Below, one piece after another: positions 30,201 to 45,200 of a stretch of 64,000 nucleotides of DNA. The DNA is from Mermis nigrescens (Eukaryota; Nematoda; Enoplea; Mermithida; Mermithidae). Under the pieces are notes generated by a model that had not been told where the DNA came from, did not search any database, and saw only the letters and a program-made list of their open reading frames with translations. A program made the position numbers and the translations under genes. The stretch covers positions 25,533,637-25,597,636 of the forward strand of contig JAVLUZ010000154.1 of NCBI GenBank assembly GCA_036768485.1. The letters run 5' to 3'. The first letter of the stretch is position 1. Each line of letters begins with the position of its first letter.

Positions 30201-33200
30201 TAAGGGAGATGGGGGATCCCCCATCCCCCAGAAGACAGAAAATTTTTGAACCCCGCGATTTTTGGAAAAGTCAAAATTTTTGACCATTTTTAGCCGTATT
30301 TTGGGCCATTTTGCGCTCAAAATTGGAAGTCACCACCCACCCCTCTAAAAATGGCCGGGGAAAGCCAATCAAAATTTTGGGCCGTTACATGTATGATTAA
30401 AATTATTCAAAAACATATTTATAGTAAAAGAAATAGACGAATTCAGCCGTAAAAATGTAAAAAATCCAAGCACTTTACACACCCAATACCTAAATAATTC
30501 TGTATTATTCAATAATATGAATTATATAGTAATCTAGGGTGATGGGGTGTAAGATTCAAAAGATGGCCTCAAAACTGGTAGTATGGCTAAAAAACGCAAT
30601 TTTTCAACGTTTCTCATCGAGCACTATCCATTGGCATGAAAAAATTACGAAAAAGAAACAGAAAAAAATTTCAAAAATTGAATCCTGGGGGTATTTTGGT
30701 TTCTGGGGGGATATTCTGGTTCCTCGGGGGAGGGGGTTGCATACCTCATCCATCCACGCTCAGTTGTGGACAATGCTGGCGTGATTTGAGCGTTTGAAAA
30801 AGAATTTTAAAAAATCAATAATCCATTTAATCAACTACTCAATTAATCCGTTGAATATTTGCTATGCATAATTATTAATTATTACAGCAGAGAAGAAGTA
30901 ATACTTCGCGCAAAATGAAAAAATACATAATTACTATTGCATTTATTAGGAAAATTTGATGAGTAAAAAAATCATTAATAAGCAAGATTGTTTATTATTT
31001 CGGTGCGTGCAATTTTTCGCCTTTCCTGAAATGTGTTGTTGCCTCGCTAACTAGTAAGACTCATTAATACGTTTAGAAATTCACGCAGTTTGCACCTGCA
31101 TAATTTTAAATGTTTCGAGTAAGTTTGCGCGGAAGTTCAGGCATGTATCTTTGGAGGGAAATGGGAGGGGTTCGGACCCCCCAAAATTCAGAAAAATCGG
31201 AAAAACAGGACTTTTTAAACTTTATTTTGTGCTAAGCTTTTTGGGCCTGGTCCCCCCAAAAATTGGTGTTGGTCCATCCCAAAATAGGACGGCCAGCTGC
31301 GTGCCCGCGGAAGTTTACAAACAATAATGATGCTGACACGTTAAAAAATCAAATTAAATAAAATAATCAAATACTGACATGTTACCCAGCGTGAAGATGC
31401 TCAAAACTTTTGGCGCTTCGCGACAATAATTCAATTGAAATAATGACCTAATGCCTATTTTATTCTTCTTCCAGAGTTTTCGCGAGATAAACTTTTTTCA
31501 CAGTTCTCATTTCCAGAAGATACAAAATTGACCGCAAAAGGATACAAACGTCAAAAATTATTGACGCTTCGCATCGGACCTATAACTATTAATATATAAA
31601 CATTCTTTCCTTCAGAAACGTGCGAAATTGAGCTCAAAACGGATAAAAGCGCCTAAATTTTCCGGCGCTTCGCGCCATATATAAACAGGCATGTATTTCT
31701 GGGGGATGGGAGGAATGGGGGGGGGTTAGGACCCCCCAAACTCTGAAAAATCGGAAAAACAGGACTTTTTAAACATTATTTTGTGTTATATTTGGCCTTT
31801 TTGGCCTTAGTCCTCCCAAAAATTAGTGTTGGTCCCCCAAAAATAGGACGGCTAGCTACGTGCCTGTACATATATAAATACTGCATTGCTTATATCCAGA
31901 AAGCTACAATTGAGTTTGAAGAGATGCCTACGCGTCGAAGTTTTAGGCGCATCGCGTCAGACATACTTCCGAAAAACCATATGTAGTAAGAGTTATAGAA
32001 TTGAGTTTAAGAAGATAAAAATGTCGAAAAAAATTCCGGCGTTTCGCGCCAGCTTCTATACTATGTATGTAAGGTTTCGTCAATTGGCATCCTCTAAAGG
32101 CTGAGAAATTGGAGTTCGGATTGGTAAAATTTGCGCAAATTTTACCGAATTCATTTACTTCTTGCTGGTTTTTGTCACATTATTACAAGCTATACGAGTA
32201 AAAAGTCATCCAAAAACGCTAAACCTGTCGAAAATCGTCTTTATATCACGTAAAATCGCTTACGGACGCTAATTAATTTTTTAAATTTTGGTCATTCCCC
32301 CAAACTCCTGAAAATTGGCTCCTTCGTACGACTTTAATGCTTCTGGATAGAATAAACCTCTTTCTAAAATAAAAATATAACGTAATCACAAGTTCGAGAA
32401 TGGTAGCTCAGCGTGATGTAGCTCTTGAAAACAGGCACGTACATAGCTGGCCGTCCTACTTTAGGGGACCAACACCAATTTTGATGGGACTAGGCCCAAA
32501 AAAGGCCAAAAATAGCACAAAATAAAGTTTGACAAGTCATATTTTTCCGATTTTTCTAAAATTTGGGGGTCGAACCCCCATTCGCCCCAGAGATACGCGC
32601 CTGCTTGCAAAACCCTAGTTTTGCCTTATGCTACATTATACAATAACTAAAAGTGCTTAGCGAGCATACTGTCAACTAAACTCTTATCCATGTTTAAAGT
32701 AAGTATATATATATGTAATTATGGCTTATGTGTATGAATAATAAGAGCAGGATAGGCCCAGACCCAACAGGGTCTTAGCCTCGATATCCGGACCCAAAAT
32801 TCCGAAAATTTTGTAGCCGGCCCATCCCTACTATTAACGATGGCTGATAATTTAGCCAAAAATTTTAAGCGAATAATTATCAGCTAATTACTGTACCAAA
32901 CTAATTATTCAATTCTCTGTTTCAAAAAACGGACTTAGGTACGTAAGAATAATCCCGCTCGAAATTGGCGCCAGCCTGGCTGGTCCAAGACCGCTGTTTT
33001 GTCATCGATTTGCCCGGTTTGGGCATTTGAACGGACAATGAGCACAGGGTGTCCATGTTGGGCGTCAGAAAAGAATTGTCGAAGGCGTACGGCGAGGGCG
33101 GAGGGGGTACCTGGGCGACGATCGCAAAAATTACAATTGTATTTTTGACAAAAATTTTTTTCGGGCATCCACCCCCTGAGCGACGACTACAACAAATTAC

Positions 33201-36200
33201 AGCTTTTAATTTATAATTTTCGGCTAGCGATTGTTTTTGGGCATCCAGGCGACGACCATATATGCACATCAAGGGAATTCTGGGGGCAGGGGCTGGTGTA
33301 GACAGGCACGTAGCTGGCCCTCCTATTTTGGGGGGACCAACCCCAATTTTGGGGGGGTCTAAGGCAAAAATAGCACAAAATAACGTGTAAAAAGTCCTAT
33401 TTTTCCGGTTTTTTCTGAATTTTTTTTTGGGGGGGGGGGTTCGGACCCCCCAGTCCCCCCACACCTACGTGCCTGGGTGTAAACTGATAATTGAGGAAAA
33501 ATCACGTCAACGTATAGGAAAAAGCAGCGTATCGAAAATCGACGAGCAGGTGGACTAAGAAGGCGCGAAAAATTTTTTAGAGTAAAAAATTAAGGTGCAA
33601 TTTCTAGACAAAATCGATCCAAACGCTAAATCATTCCAAATTCCAATCGGGAATCAAGCTCATATTTGAATCGAATCTGAATTTAAATTAAAATCTCAAA
33701 TTTACAGTATAAATTAAAACTTACAATCGAATAAAATCAAACTCACGCGTAACATAAATTACGTGTTCAGTTTATTTTTCTTATATTTAAGCAATATATT
33801 TAAAATTGACTAAAAAGCTTAATTTAATTCAAATTCCATTTTCTTTTTTACATCAAATTGAACGAAGCTCTAAAGCCAACAATTGCCGCATTCCACGAAT
33901 GAAATATGCACAGGTTTAACCATTTCGATCGACAAAAAAATTACAGGCACGAAATTAATGTGCATAACTAATCACTCTAAGAACGAAAAAAATATAACTG
34001 GACTGGAAGCAAAAACTAAACGCGTCGAATCTAAAGTGAGGGAAAATCAGTAGATAAATAAAGCTAAAAAATTAAAAATAAATATAATCCAAAAGAATAA
34101 ATATAAAATAAATGTAATAAAATCGAAAATAAATACATTCGAATGCGAGCATGAATTAAAAGTAGAAAATGTACAAAACGTAAAATAAAAAGGACTAAGG
34201 GAAAATCTATTAAAAAATCGATTTAGTGAGATTACAGTAGAAATGAGAAATTTTGATGAATTTCATATGTTCACACATAATAACTAATCAGCTGCAATTT
34301 AAACACAGTTATTACTGAAAATATAATTCCGGAAAAGAATGGTAGAAAATTTCTCTATATCACATGAAGATATAACGTATGTGTACATATAAATTTAGGG
34401 TGGGCCAAAAAAGGCTACATTCCAATGTCGCAGATCATAATTTCGGCAAATAATGATTAAAAATTTAAAATCCACTCTCATCCACTTTCATTGTTTGAAT
34501 CGTGCAAGAAATTTTGGTCACATGTATGTGTAAACACTTCAGGCATTAGAGCGATTTGTTTACACCCTACTTTACCATTGTTTAAACCCCAAAAGCTTGC
34601 TCGCTTCTGTCTTAATAATTAAATAATAATTAAAATAATTAAATAATAATTAAAATAAATAATGATTAAATTAATAATAATTAAAATATTAATTAAATGA
34701 GTATTATAATTAAATTAAAATAATGATTAGATAATAAAAAATAATTAAGATTAAATAATAATTAACATAATAATTAAACTTCGTCCAGTAGGCTAATAAT
34801 TTTTCTGACAAGAGATATTGTCCAAAGGGTACCTACCCACCTACATATTCATTAAGGAGAAACAGAGCAGGAATTATGTATGGGGTTCAAATAATAAGAA
34901 AGTAGGGTGTAAACGAATCGCCGCAGGGCTATATCCACCGGAAGCTGGCCAAAAATTTTTCACACGGTTAAAACGAGCACGTGTTTATCTGCTGAATGCA
35001 AGTAATTCCAAAATTTTGTCTTGTCATTAGTCCAAGTTATTGAGCAAAGTCGAGGTGTAGCCTTTTTGGCCCACCCTGTACAATATAAAATATAGTTGTC
35101 GCCATGAAAGATGACGCGCTATCACCCTCAGAATTATAATCAATGGTGCGTCGCGAGCACCGCGTTTCGTCCATCATGCGCTATTATCTTTTATTTATTA
35201 TCATACGCCATTAATCTGTATCATCCCGTTAATCTGGCGATGTGGACGGCGCAATTTATCTATTAATAGCGCCAACAAGAAGGAAGCGCGCACGTGAATG
35301 CTGGAAGCGCGCACGTGAATGTCGTTCTATATTTGGGCAAGCCGACATTATTATAATTCTGAGGGTGACAGCGCGTCATCTTTCATGGCGACCACTAATG
35401 TAATGATAAAATGAAAAGAAAATTCGAAAAAAGCAAGGAAACGGGCGCAAAAGTTTATACGTAGGTAGAACAACTTTACGATTTAAGCGGAAGCAAGCGA
35501 TCTCAAAGCGAAAAATAGAAATTTACGCATCTAACATCGTGAATAAAGTACACATATAAGATTAACAGCTAAAACCGGCTGATAAATCCCGCGAAAAATA
35601 AACGACCGGCTGGTTATAAGAAAATAACGACCGGTCGTTTATAAAAAAATCGGATTGAAGCAAATTTAAAGATTTAAAACTTAAGCCTATTCCGAAACCA
35701 AAAAATCAAAAATAAAAAATTAAAAAAATTAAAAATTAAAAAATGAAATTAAAAATAAAAAATCTCAAGATTTTCAAATTTAAATTTTGAATATAAACGT
35801 CATTCTTCTACACCTTCCGGCTCATAGTCAACTGATCCTCTTCACTTTCGACTTGAAAATCGACGCTATCCGACTGCCGGTCGTCGTAGGCCGCGCTGGA
35901 CATTGCCAAATTCAAATTTTCCGACGAACCGCACATACTCAACGCTTTTATTGTGCTAGAATGCAAATGGCACCTGAGGCGAACTTCGTCCGAAACCGAC
36001 AAAAGGGCCGTCAAATAAGCCACGCTATCCACGGACACTTCGAATTTGTCTCTAATATAAAATAATTAATTATTTAATATATAAATTGCTTATTTATTTA
36101 TTTCATTATTTATTTCATTATTTATTTATTTGATTAATTGATTAATTATTTACTTTAGCAACTATCGTAAAAAATTCATGCTAAAAGGGGGTTTACACTG

Positions 36201-39200
36201 TCCACGGAAACCTCGAATTTGTCTCTAATATAAAATAATTAATTATTTAATTATATAAATAAACAAATAATTTATTTCATTATCTATTTGATTAAATAAT
36301 TAATTATTTAATTTATAAATTGATTAATTATTTATTTCATTATTTATTTGATTAATTAATTAATTATTTACTTTATCAACTATCGTAAAAAATTCATGCT
36401 AAAAGGCGGTTTACGCTGTCCACGGACACTTCAAATTTGTACTCTGAATATAATAATTGATTTAATTAATTGATTTATTTATTTCATTATTTATTTAATT
36501 AATTGAATACAAATTAAATAATTATTTACTTGATCAACTATCGTAAAAATCCATGCTGAAAGGCGGTTTACGCTGACCACGGACACTTCAAATTTGTCTC
36601 TAATATAAAATAATTATGTAATTATTCAATTAATTAATTGTTTATTGATCAATTATTTATTTAATTAATTGACTACAAAGTCAAATAATTAATTACTTAA
36701 TCAAGTATCGTAAAATTCCATGCTAAAAGGCGGTTTACGCTGACAATGGACACCTCGGATTTGTCTCCAATATAAAATAATAATTATTTAATTGATTAAT
36801 TATTTATTTAATTAATTAACTACAAAGCAACTATCATAGGAATAAGGCGGTTTTTTTGCTTTACACGTGCAATTTCCTCCTCGACAAATTTAAGCGTAAA
36901 CTAAGCTCCGGTCACGCAAACGAGGGATCGATTACTTATCGGGTTAATATAATAACAGTATTATAATATATTACATAAGCATTATAATAACGAAATAATA
37001 TAGTAATAATCTATATGATAAATCTAGAAATTTTGAGCTTTTGAAATAAAAACAATAAGTAAGACGAATGTAACAATCTTTTAGGTATAACTCGTCCGTA
37101 ACCAATCGACATTCGGGACTTTCATGAACCCGGACTAAGGATTAACTCTCGTAAAAGTTGGTAATAGTAGCAAAAAGTGTGCCCTTTTGAGCGTTTTCAG
37201 CTCGTTTTTGGCTCAAAAGTCTAGAATTTTCCGGCGCTTCGCGCCATATACACATTTTTTGACTATATTTTGTTCAATTTACACAATTTTTTGAAGTCTT
37301 TTTTACGTTTTCATGTCCTAGAGAGAACGAGCATTGCCCGAAACGTCAAAAAACAGTGTTTTCCACGCGTACCCTTCGTTTTTAGCCCAAAAAGGTACTT
37401 TTTTAAATTTTTCGGGCCCGACCCCCAATGATTCCTATGCTGTACACGTATGGTGTAAACTCGGGGTTCGAATTTACACAAAAATGAGTTAACAGTCAAA
37501 TTATCGGCGTAAAGTAGAAGTTAAACATAACATCCGTCCTGCTGAACAAAATAAAATAAGTCTGATAACAAACAGGCACGTAGCTGGTCGTCCTATTTCG
37601 GGGGAGGGGGTGGTAACACCAATTTTTGGGGGAATAAGCCCAAAAAGGCCAAAAATAGCACAAAATAACGTTATAAAAGTCCAATTTCTCTGAATTCTGG
37701 GGGTTCCAGACTCCCCATTCTTTCCAGAGATACGTGCCTGATAACAGAACAAACCTTTTCGTCGCTTTGGCCACGATCGAAAGTAGGTGGTATAAAATAC
37801 GTACGGTCCGGTTTACAACGGCCGTCGACGGGTGCCGCAGGCCTTTCAGCAAATAGGCGACCAGGGCGAAATTAAAGTTATGCTTAAACGAAAGTCCCAC
37901 TTGCTGATCGAGGGCCTTGAACTCCCACTCGAGCGGTTTGCGTACCTCCATGGTCACCTTCTCTAGTTTCTGCGCGCGAATAAGATGCAAAAATAAGGAG
38001 TGTAAAGAAAAACGGACGGAAACGAAATTTTAAATGTGCTAAATAACAGGCACGTATCTCAGGGGGAATGGGGGGGGGTTCAGAACCCCCGAAATTCAGA
38101 AAAATCGGAAAAATAGGACTTTTAAAACGTTATTTTGTGCTATTTTTGGCATTAGTCCCCCAAAAATTAGTGTTGCCCCAGCCCCCTCCCCCAAATAGGA
38201 CGGACAGCAACGTGCCTGCTAAATGATAAGTCTCGTCCGATTAACGTTAAAAAATAATGTATTGTGAACTAATAAATTCCGTTGCGTAGAATGCTCCGCT
38301 CCGCGTTTAATACGAAAATATTAAGCAGCCTAGAAGTCGACAAAAATACAAAATGCGGATTTTCTATCATTAATTATGCCTAATTCTGTCGCACTGCGAT
38401 TAAAAATAGATTCTGGTCATAAAATTCTATTAGAATTAGCCGTTTTAACCACCTAAATACTATTTAAATCCTACAAAACTCGAATTTTCGAAAGAGGACT
38501 TTGGTTCAAAAGTCGAAGTGTTCAAAGTTTAAAGTTTTAATTTCGAAAAAGGCTTAAATATGTAGGGTTATGCTTGAAAAGATTAAAATTTAAGATTTCT
38601 AATTAGTTCCATTTATTCTTATTTTTAATTATTTATGATTTTTTTAAATTTTTATTCATTATTTTAATTTAAGATAGCATTAACTATTTAATTTCGGCCT
38701 AAAAAATTTATTATCGGATCCACAGTGTCAGTATTTTCAGCGATTACACTAATTATATCGAAAAAAGCACCTCGAATTCAAAAATGCCGTGCGAATCCAA
38801 TGTGCGTAAATTTTGCTCCAGCAAGGCCAAACCGTGTTCGTACATCTGAGCATCTTCCAATTGCAATACTATTATGGCCACCCAAAAAAGAGTTTCGTGC
38901 ACCGAACTATCCTGAAACGCCAAAAATTTATCAGTCGCCCACCATACATGCACAGTATGAGAATTCTGGGGGGGGGTGAAAAACCTAAAGTGCCTTTTTT
39001 GGGCCCAAAAATGGCCGGTACGCGGTAAAAAACATCGTTTTTTGGCAATTCTGACGATACTCTATCCTTCTAGAGCATGAAATCATGAAAAAAAGTTCGA
39101 AAAAAGTCGAATAAATTGACCAATATATCGCTTAAAACATGAATATATGGCGCGAAGCGCCGAAAAATTAGGCGATTTTGAGCAAATAGATAGCCAAAAA

Positions 39201-42200
39201 CCCTTAAAAAGACACTTTTTCTACCCATTTTCAGGTAAGTTTAGGAAACTTTTGAAAAATCATTAATTCTGAGGGGGTGAAAAATGATTCTGCGGGGAGT
39301 GAAACCCCCCAAGATCATGTATGTCGCCCACTTAAAAATTGAATTTTTATCGAAAATGCCGAATTTTGGACTATTTTAAACTGTAGGTTATTTTATTTTG
39401 GATAAAATAAATTCGTTTTACACTATTTCAGATAATTGTAGGCTCCAATTTCCATGTCACTCACCCGCCAAAAAATTCTAAATACCCCGCAAAGTTAAGA
39501 GAAATTATTTTTGAAATTTTAACGATTCAACCAATTTTAGACGCATCACCCCCGGAATTCGAATGCTGCCCACGTATCTAAGGCCAGAATTAATTTTAGA
39601 AAAATTGGTAGATTTTCAAGCACGGCATATACGACCATAAATGATCTCGGGGAGAAGGGGTTTGGGAGGGTTTTCACTCCCCAGAATTCGCGATTTTTCT
39701 AAAGTTCCCAAAATTTTGCAAAAATTCGTAGAAAAGGTGGTTTTTAAGCCTTTTTAATTATTTCCTCAAAAACGTCAAATTTTGGGCGCTTCGCGCCAAA
39801 CAATCATGTTTTGACAATATTTTGTTCAGTTTGTACTACTTTTTTGATTTTTTCGAAGATATTATTTAATGTTTTGTGCTATAGAAAGATAGAGCTTCGT
39901 CAGAAACGTCGAAAAACGATGTTTTTGACGCGTACCTACCATTTTTGGGCCCAAAAAAGGCACTTTAAAATTTCACATACCCCGGAATTCCATTGCTGTG
40001 CATGTTTGTATCTGACTGAAGTTTATTTCGGTCTAACAGGCCAATTAAAGCGCTTAATTGGATTAAAATGGCGCAAAAATTTATATAAATGGCAGAACGG
40101 CGAACAAACCAATTTAAATTTACAATTTGCGGGCCTCTTTCGGGCATTTTAGGGAAAAATGGTCCATTTTAATTCGTTGTTAATCTTCTTTAACCCTTTT
40201 CTCCATTTGAAAACTTTTCCTTTTTGCCTACTAGTGGTTCAAATTCCCAAACCCAAGGCGTCCGTTTGAGTTTAGCTCCTCGCAGAATTACTCTTGATCC
40301 CCAGGAAGATTGGGTTGATAAGGCCGAAAAAACCTTATTAGCCAAAAATAGTAAAAAAAATAAAAAAATAGCCAAAAACGCTTCTCTCCGAAAAAAATCG
40401 GTAGAGGATTAGGGAGCCTGAAATGTCCTGACTTTGGTGGAATTAGAGATGACAAAATTTGTGTGGGAGTTACCCCTGTTACATGTACGGCTGTGGACGT
40501 TTGTAGAGGTAGCCGGCTATTTTTGACATAAATTGATTTAAAAAAATGTAAATTTCAAAATTTATTATTTTTGAATTTCATTTCAAAAATTAATCATAAA
40601 ACAACTTTATCGGCCTATTTTTCAACGAAGAATGGCAAAGAAAGCCTAAAAAGGCTAAAGAGCAAGATGCCACTGTAGTAAGAGCGGTGAATGACTAATT
40701 TATACGAAAAATGGAGACATCGATTTAAGCGAAACCTTACGAATCTTAAAAAATTCAGCATATTTATTTATTTTATCTGAATTTATTTACATAATCATAT
40801 TTTTTATTATACTTATCACAACAGCTTTTATTTTTTATTTTATTTTTTATTATTTTTTATTATTCTTTATTTTTTATTATTTTATTTTTTATTATTTATT
40901 ATTTATTTTATTTTTTAATATTATTTTTTATTTTATTATTTAATTTTTTATTTTTTATTATTTTTTATCATTTTATTGTGTCTTTTATTCAAACGCCTTC
41001 ATTATATTCGATGTATTTGTGCTTATTTTATTTTAAATTTTTTCCGTTGCCGAATTGAAATGTGAAAATTTCAGGGCATCGTAATGCAATGGTTCCAAGC
41101 TACACTCTGTCCTTATATTTCTCGCGTTTTTTCTTCGCTCTATCCTTCCGATCCATTTTCTTCCGCCATTTGTCACAATGATGACTTTCTATTTATTCAA
41201 CTTTTAAACCCGAGAAAACGACGAGGTCTGACATTTTTATTCAAAATTTTTAAATTTTTAAATCTGAATGTTTTCAATTTTTTATATTTTTGGATTTTCA
41301 TCAAATTTTTACATTTTCGGGCGAATCGACCATACGACCAAACACGCAAAGCGTTGGAATTCTTATAAAGGGGCGAGAGCTGAAATTTCAAAGTGCCTTT
41401 TTGGGGCCAAGAAGAGTTGAGAAAAATTAAGTAAAACAATTTTCGCTTTTAAAATCGGTAAAAGCGGCACCTTTAAAAATGTTCGGAAAACCGCGAATTC
41501 TGGGGGGGGGACATTTCTGAAAAGTGTAAACTCCAAACATAAATGAAATAAATGAAACGAAAAATAATAAATGAAAAATAAATGAAAAAATATATGTAAA
41601 AAATAAATGACCATAAAAGAAAACGGAGCCAAGCAAAAAATTTATGTCGCTCGACAAAATTTTTAATGGAGTTTTATTATCATATTCAAGAAACCATATT
41701 GACATGACATCACAAAAATGATATTAAATGCATCTATTTGCTGAAGAATAATAATATCGTGAAATGATTGGCCCGGAAAAATAATAATAAATTAACGTTA
41801 AGTATAATAACTTAAAGCGAATAAAGTTTCGAAATTTTATCAGACTAAAGCAGGGGCGGATTTAGGGAGGGGAGGGGGGGGGGGGGCGGCCGCCCCCCCC
41901 ATTGGCCAGAAATAATGCGTAAAATTAAGGATTTTTGAGCGATTTTTAGTGATTTTCTGGTTAAAACGGCTACTTTTTCCGCCCAAGTCAGGGTTCCGCC
42001 CGCCCCTTAGGGACCGCCCCCTTAGGAAAATCCTGGATCCGCCACTGGACTAGAAGCCTTTTAATGCCCGGCGATTATTACTTCTGCAAAACTACAAGAG
42101 AAGTTGTAAAAAACTTTACGCTTTTTAATTATTAATACAAGTAAAAATAAGCGCGTCACACAGTACAGTACAATTACATAATTAAAAGTTCAGTAACTCA

Positions 42201-45200
42201 AGTCAGACGCAATCGGATAACTCACGTTAAGAAATATAATAAGTTTACACTATTGTTTACAAAAAAACGAATAATTTTAAAAGCGTTATGTTGAATTTGA
42301 AAAAATAATTTTTTGACGCGATCGGTATTAATAAAAGATTAAAAATTTAAGTTTTTTGAATAATTAAAATGGGAACATCAACCAAGCTTAAACAACCCTG
42401 CAATGAGCTACCGCTTCACTCTACTTTACACAACTTCTATAAATTACAGTACTTGCGCCAGCAATGGTTGTAGCCTAGTTAAAGCCATCAATCCGGCACT
42501 GATCAACTGAATATCGTCTCGCCGCTTTACAAACTGAATAAAAATAATAGTGATTAAGAGCAGAATTTCAGATAAGCCCATTATTCAGCAATTAGCAACT
42601 TCTCCGGCTGTTTAAAATAATTAGAAAACACTAGATTATGCCACGATTCTGGATTTGAAAATGTGTAAATTTGTAAATAAAGATAAAAATTCGACAAGAA
42701 CGTAAAAATAAAAATAAACCAAAAAATATAAATACGCACGAAGAAAATGCCTAACCCAGCTTAAATCTAAATTTTAAATGTTTAAGTAGACTAAGGTCTA
42801 CGATAATTCAGAACCATACCTGAACCAGTTAAATCCCGCAATTATTATTTTACTAAATAAAAGTCTGGCTCCATTGATTGAAAAATTTGGATCGCTCTAT
42901 GAAAGGGCAAGGCACTTACATACTTCTTCAATTTGAAGGAAGTGTAAAGAAGAAACATTTTAATCCCACCGTTACGTATTCGATTTAAAATACGCATTCA
43001 GGAAAAACCCGAAACAATTTAAAATGGGCTAATTTAAACACGGTTGACGGAGTGGCATGAAGGGCCATTGGGGCCGAACGAATTTGGCCAAAATGATGCT
43101 GATTTCAGTTATTGGAATGAAGCGAAAGAACGCAGAATGGTACGCCGTAAGGCGAACTAAAAAATAGAAGCGACTTATAGCTTCAAATGTATTATGCACC
43201 CCAAAGAGCTGGAGTATAATGTAAAGTTTAATTTATGCACGTTATTATTTACACTTTAATTTGATTTATTATATCATTATATTTGCATTGATTTATATTA
43301 TTTTAAACTGATTTAAAATCTAATTTAGGTGCTTTACACTAAAAAATATAAGGCGCTTTACACTAAAAATACAATGGTTCATGACGCAATTGTTTCAATC
43401 CAGGTTAGCAAAGGTTAGAAAGTAGGTACCGATTGTAAACCCATTTTGTAAAGAAATCCCACCTGAACTAACAGCGTTAAGAGCTGCTTAACGGTCATTT
43501 CGTCCGTATTCTTTGATAAGCAGCTAAAAACGACCAAAGCACGCGGCTGTAAAGCGGGGTTGAACCTCAGAGCGAAATTTCTGGCTACCTGAGTCAATTC
43601 GTAAACCAGATTTCGTCCACGAATATCCTGATTACACGCCTGTTTACAATGAAAGGAGTTTAAACCGGCTTCGTACAAGCTTTTATTCTACTTTACATTC
43701 GGAAAGCCGATTCGAAGCAAGATGTAAACTGAGCGAAAATGAGCAACAAAGGGAAAAAAGCAATTCGAACAATGGTGTAAACTGATCAAAAGCGGATATG
43801 TGAAATCTTTAGAAAAACCGAACACTAAACACTAGAAAATACGGAACTTCATGCCGCAGTGTAAAGTCAGAAAAGTAAAGGACGGAACGGGAATTAGAAT
43901 GTAAACTAAATCGAAAAAGATGTAAACTGAGCAAACCAAAAAGTAAAGGAGGCAATAAAAAATAAAGCGCACCAATACGATGGTGTAAACTAGGCAAAAA
44001 ATGACTGAAAAAATACAAAACAGATTAATAATTGATGACTTTATTTCAAAAAGTTAAATTAAAAGCAGTTCAATTGACGAAAATTTGTACTTCTAAAAGT
44101 TCAATCAATGCGTCGGTGATGGTTTCCAAATTGGGCAAAGTCAAGTAGTCATCCCGAGCACCAATCGATACGGCTATGGAGTAATCGACGCTGGGGTGCA
44201 CCGAAAGAGGCAGGCGAGGCGAAACCCTAAACGCCGTAGCCGCCACGGATTTTACCGTCAATTGGCTGATGCCGAAAAGTCGATAAAATTTTGGCAACGA
44301 AAATTCGGTAAGCGCCAGGCGCAACACGTTTTTTGTTTCCTCTACAATAAAATAAAGAAAAGATAATCAAAATTACAACTAAAAGTAATAAATTTAACAA
44401 AAAACATAATTTCTTGCCAAAAATAGGGTCAAATAATTAAACGACGTGGAAGGAACAAAGTAAAAAATTGATTTAAATACAGCTTTATTATCGAAATTTT
44501 TTAAAATGCGATTAGAATAAGATTAGAATGCCAGCACAATTGAACATACGATAAGAAGGGTGGGGCTGGAAGATCCCCAAGCAATGCAAAGTGCGCCCCA
44601 AAAAAGTAACTTTCAACCGCATTTCGCACAGAAACTTGACTTCTTGAAAAAATCTGCTTTTTGCCACTTTTGCAAAAAATTATAGGCTACCTTCACCTAA
44701 AATATCAGGCCACTTATACCCAAACCCCGATAAGTGGTCAAATAATTCGCCCCAAATGTTGAGTCAACGATTGTCAAATATCCAACTCAGACTGTACCTC
44801 ATTATAACACATCTGCTATACAGGCACGTAGCTGGACCGTCCTATTTTGGGGGACCAACACAAATTTTCGGGGGGACTAAGCCCAGAAAGGCCAAAAATA
44901 GCACAAAATAACGTTTAAAAAAGTCATATTTTCCGATTTTTCTGAATTTTAGGGCGAGTCCGAACCCCCCCCATTCCCCCAGAGATACGTGCCTGCTGCT
45001 ATATCCTTCCGGCCTGCATTTCAGGAGTTAAAATGTCTGATCCCACAAAGGAAAATAAATTTTAAGTTAAAAAAACGGAGTTAGGACAGAAGGACTCAGG
45101 ACGCCGATAAATAAATCACAAGCCTATTTAAGAACGAAACAATATACATAGATGAGCTGAGGACATTGGTAAACAACATGGCCGATCTGAGCTTCAGTTC

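Noticed and set aside
36060..36850. CRISPR-like array because of regular repeats.
   Set aside because: The units are tandem duplications of an intron/exon border in a eukaryotic gene, with AT-rich variable parts and no spacer structure.
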